Below, one piece after another: positions 12,324-13,477 of a DNA stretch of 13,477 bases. Position 1 is the first letter of the stretch; every line of letters begins with the position of its first letter. The DNA is taken from positions 1 to 13,477 of the forward strand of contig CAZXEK010000007.1 of the NCBI GenBank assembly GCA_964639675.1, written 5' to 3'. The stretch is from JACQCV01 sp964639675. Its GTDB lineage: Bacteria > Patescibacteriota > Minisyncoccia > Phycocordibacterales > UBA12445. The translations under genes and the position numbers were made by a program. Below the pieces are notes generated by a model. That model was not told the DNA's origin, did no database searches, and saw only the letters and a program-made list of their open reading frames with translations.

Positions 12324-13477
12324 TCAGAACATGAACTCAAGCTCAACGACGTCCTTGTCTTTGCGCAGGCAGACGACATAGCCGTCGTTTTGCTTTTCGA
12401 GCAAGCGCCGTAGAAGTTTGAGAGCCTTGCGGACTGCCTCGGTGTTCACGCCGATGTCGGACAGCTCTTTGATCTTTTCAAGATCGGCGATATTCTGATC
12501 CGACAGGTGAACCGTGACCGAAGTCGAGGGAGTGTCTTGCACAGTTCTATTTCTCTGTCCTCTTCTCCGTCCGCGCGACCTCGGCGTTGGAACAAGTTCG
12601 GCAGGAATCTCGCACTCGAGGGCCTTGGAGATTTTCTCCAACATCAGACCTCCGAGGTGATAAGTTCCTCGCTCGATTCCCGAGATCACGGTGGTAGCCG
12701 TACTCGCTTTGTCCGCAACCTGTGCTTGGCTAAGCCGAAGCTCCAGCCGTCGCGTGGTCACGAACTTGCCTAGCTCGGTTTTCCGTTCGGTCTTGTACCC
12801 CGGATCCTTGTGGCCGTAGCTACGGTCGCGTGGAGGCGGGATGAGTTCCAGCGGGATTTGACAGTCCAGTGCCTTGGCGAACTTGTCGAGAAGATTGGGA
12901 TTGGGCCGAAGCCGTCCCGTCTCGACACCTGTTACAACGCCGTTCTGAATCTCGCCGCGTTCAGCGACTTCTCGCTGTGACAGACGAAGTTCCAACCGCT
13001 TCGCGGCTAGAAATCCGCCTAAGGGGTTGGCATTATCCATCTGTTTCCGTCTCCTTGTTGGTCGGACAGCGTTTAATTCGTTCACGTCAAGTTCGAGAAT
13101 TTGTGCGAGCCGTGCGATCATGTCGTCGTTCTCGCTCAAACGGCATTGCCCGAACTCGATTTGGTTTACGAACTGTCGGCTGACATCAAGTTTTTTTGCA
13201 AGTGCGCCGGTACTAATACCGAGTTCTTTCCGGCGCGTGCGAACAAGTTGCCCGAGTTCACTCTTACTTTGCTTGCGAGTTGTTCCCGCAAACTTGGCAA
13301 GAGTCGAAGGGTCGAGGTCGAGTACGCTCGCGAGCGACTGCACCAATTCATAGCGAATAGTTGGATTTTTTCTCACTTCCAACGTTTTCGCCTGTTGAGG
13401 AGTCATCCTCAACTTTTTGGCAAAAGTCGGAAGCGAGATGCCAAGTTCTTCGCGCCGCGAACGGATGAGTTTCCCCA
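12324..13477 (-). CDS. Tandem multi-HTH (four XRE-type repeats) + ribbon-helix-helix DNA-binding protein, 5' truncated by window edge
   Basis: The frame stays open to the right edge, so TTG 13412 and ATG 13406 are internal; 383 residues are visible. Four Cro/CI-type helix-turn-helix units follow each other: about 1-60 (GKLIRSRREELGISLPTFAKKL), 73-136 (LGQLVRTRRKELGISTGALAKKLDVSRQFVNQIE), 152-215 (LGGFLAAKRLELRLSQREVAE) and 235-297 (LGKFVTTRRLELRLSQAQVAD). Units 3 and 4 share even their exit linkers (IPLELIPPPR, IPAELVPTPR), so they arose by duplication. An Arg-rich linker (299-310) leads to a ribbon-helix-helix-like domain (about 318-361; SVTVHLSDQNIADLEKIKELS, N-TEAVRKALKLLRRLLE) and a short beta-rich end (GYVVCLRKDKDVVELEF). 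The gene is clearly richer in GC than the housekeeping genes, suggesting transfer or a plasmid/phage past. No membrane, nuclease or toxin domain is visible. Repressor or nucleoid-type roles are possible; the target is unknown. Confidence 0.85.
   Translation of the reverse strand, partial: GKLIRSRREELGISLPTFAKKLRMTPQQAKTLEVRKNPTIRYELVQSLASVLDLDPSTLAKFAGTTRKQSKSELGQLVRTRRKELGISTGALAKKLDVSRQFVNQIEFGQCRLSENDDMIARLAQILELDVNELNAVRPTRRRKQMDNANPLGGFLAAKRLELRLSQREVAERGEIQNGVVTGVETGRLRPNPNLLDKFAKALDCQIPLELIPPPRDRSYGHKDPGYKTERKTELGKFVTTRRLELRLSQAQVADKASTATTVISGIERGTYHLGGLMLEKISKALECEIPAELVPTPRSRGRRRGQRNRTVQDTPSTSVTVHLSDQNIADLEKIKELSDIGVNTEAVRKALKLLRRLLEKQNDGYVVCLRKDKDVVELEFMF

Noticed and set aside
11876..12379. 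A 167-codon minus-strand frame, and a 99-codon plus-strand frame at 11955-12254, in the hairpin-rich region
   Set aside because: Neither has a Shine-Dalgarno or a recognisable domain. The minus frame overlaps the terminator and the end of the multi-HTH gene. The two frames echo each other because of inverted repeats.

Overview
The window reads as a compact, mostly AT-rich bacterial chromosome segment. I infer a member of the Patescibacteria (Candidate Phyla Radiation, Parcubacteria-like). The basis is the gene set: a LemA + TPM pair, a signal-peptide protein joining a peptidoglycan-binding and a CAP domain, a small CxxC...CxxC zinc protein, a DUF378 protein, a monomeric B12-dependent ribonucleotide reductase, a reduced RNase P RNA, and an unusually short SMC-like ATPase. 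TGA is used as a stop, so this is genetic code 11, not the Gracilibacteria/SR1 code. No database search was possible, so the lineage is an inference.

Layout. (1) 2-868 (+): the 3' part of an RNase R gene, meeting tail to tail (8-bp overlap) with 861-2993 (-), an SMC/Rad50-type ATPase. Upstream of that, in the same direction, is 3017-4111 (-), a secreted PG-binding + CAP protein. (2) 4118-4453: a divergent promoter region, the 63-residue zinc protein and a bidirectional terminator. (3) 4547-5999 (-): a lemA-TPM membrane operon. (4) 6101-6806 (+): a cassette with a near-consensus promoter carrying a palindrome in its spacer, two very small ORFs with strong Shine-Dalgarno sequences, a terminator, a cluster of long inverted repeats, and a second terminator with the same stem. 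(5) 6829-7603 (+): a BAX-inhibitor-1/YccA family membrane protein and terminator. (6) 7605-7938 (+): RNase P RNA with its own promoter, then a shared bidirectional terminator. (7) 7977-10283 (-): class II ribonucleotide reductase with an ATP-cone. (8) 10419-11315 (-): a PAP2 phosphatase and a DUF5658-like membrane protein. (9) 11389-11753 (+): a DUF378 protein and terminator. (10) 11760-12270: about 500 bases of GC-richer, hairpin-rich sequence with no convincing gene. (11) 12324-13477 (-): a GC-richer regulator with four tandem XRE-type helix-turn-helix repeats and a C-terminal ribbon-helix-helix domain, running off the right edge.

The left and central genes are housekeeping or envelope functions: RNA decay, chromosome structure, dNTP synthesis, tRNA maturation and small membrane proteins. 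Nearly every unit is insulated by its own intrinsic terminator. The parts that look foreign or unexplained are the small-ORF/hairpin cassette at 6.1-6.8 kb, the hairpin field at 11.85-12.2 kb, and the multi-HTH regulator next to it. Among the housekeeping genes, the SMC-like protein with a central zinc-hook motif and the pared-down RNase P RNA are the most unusual.
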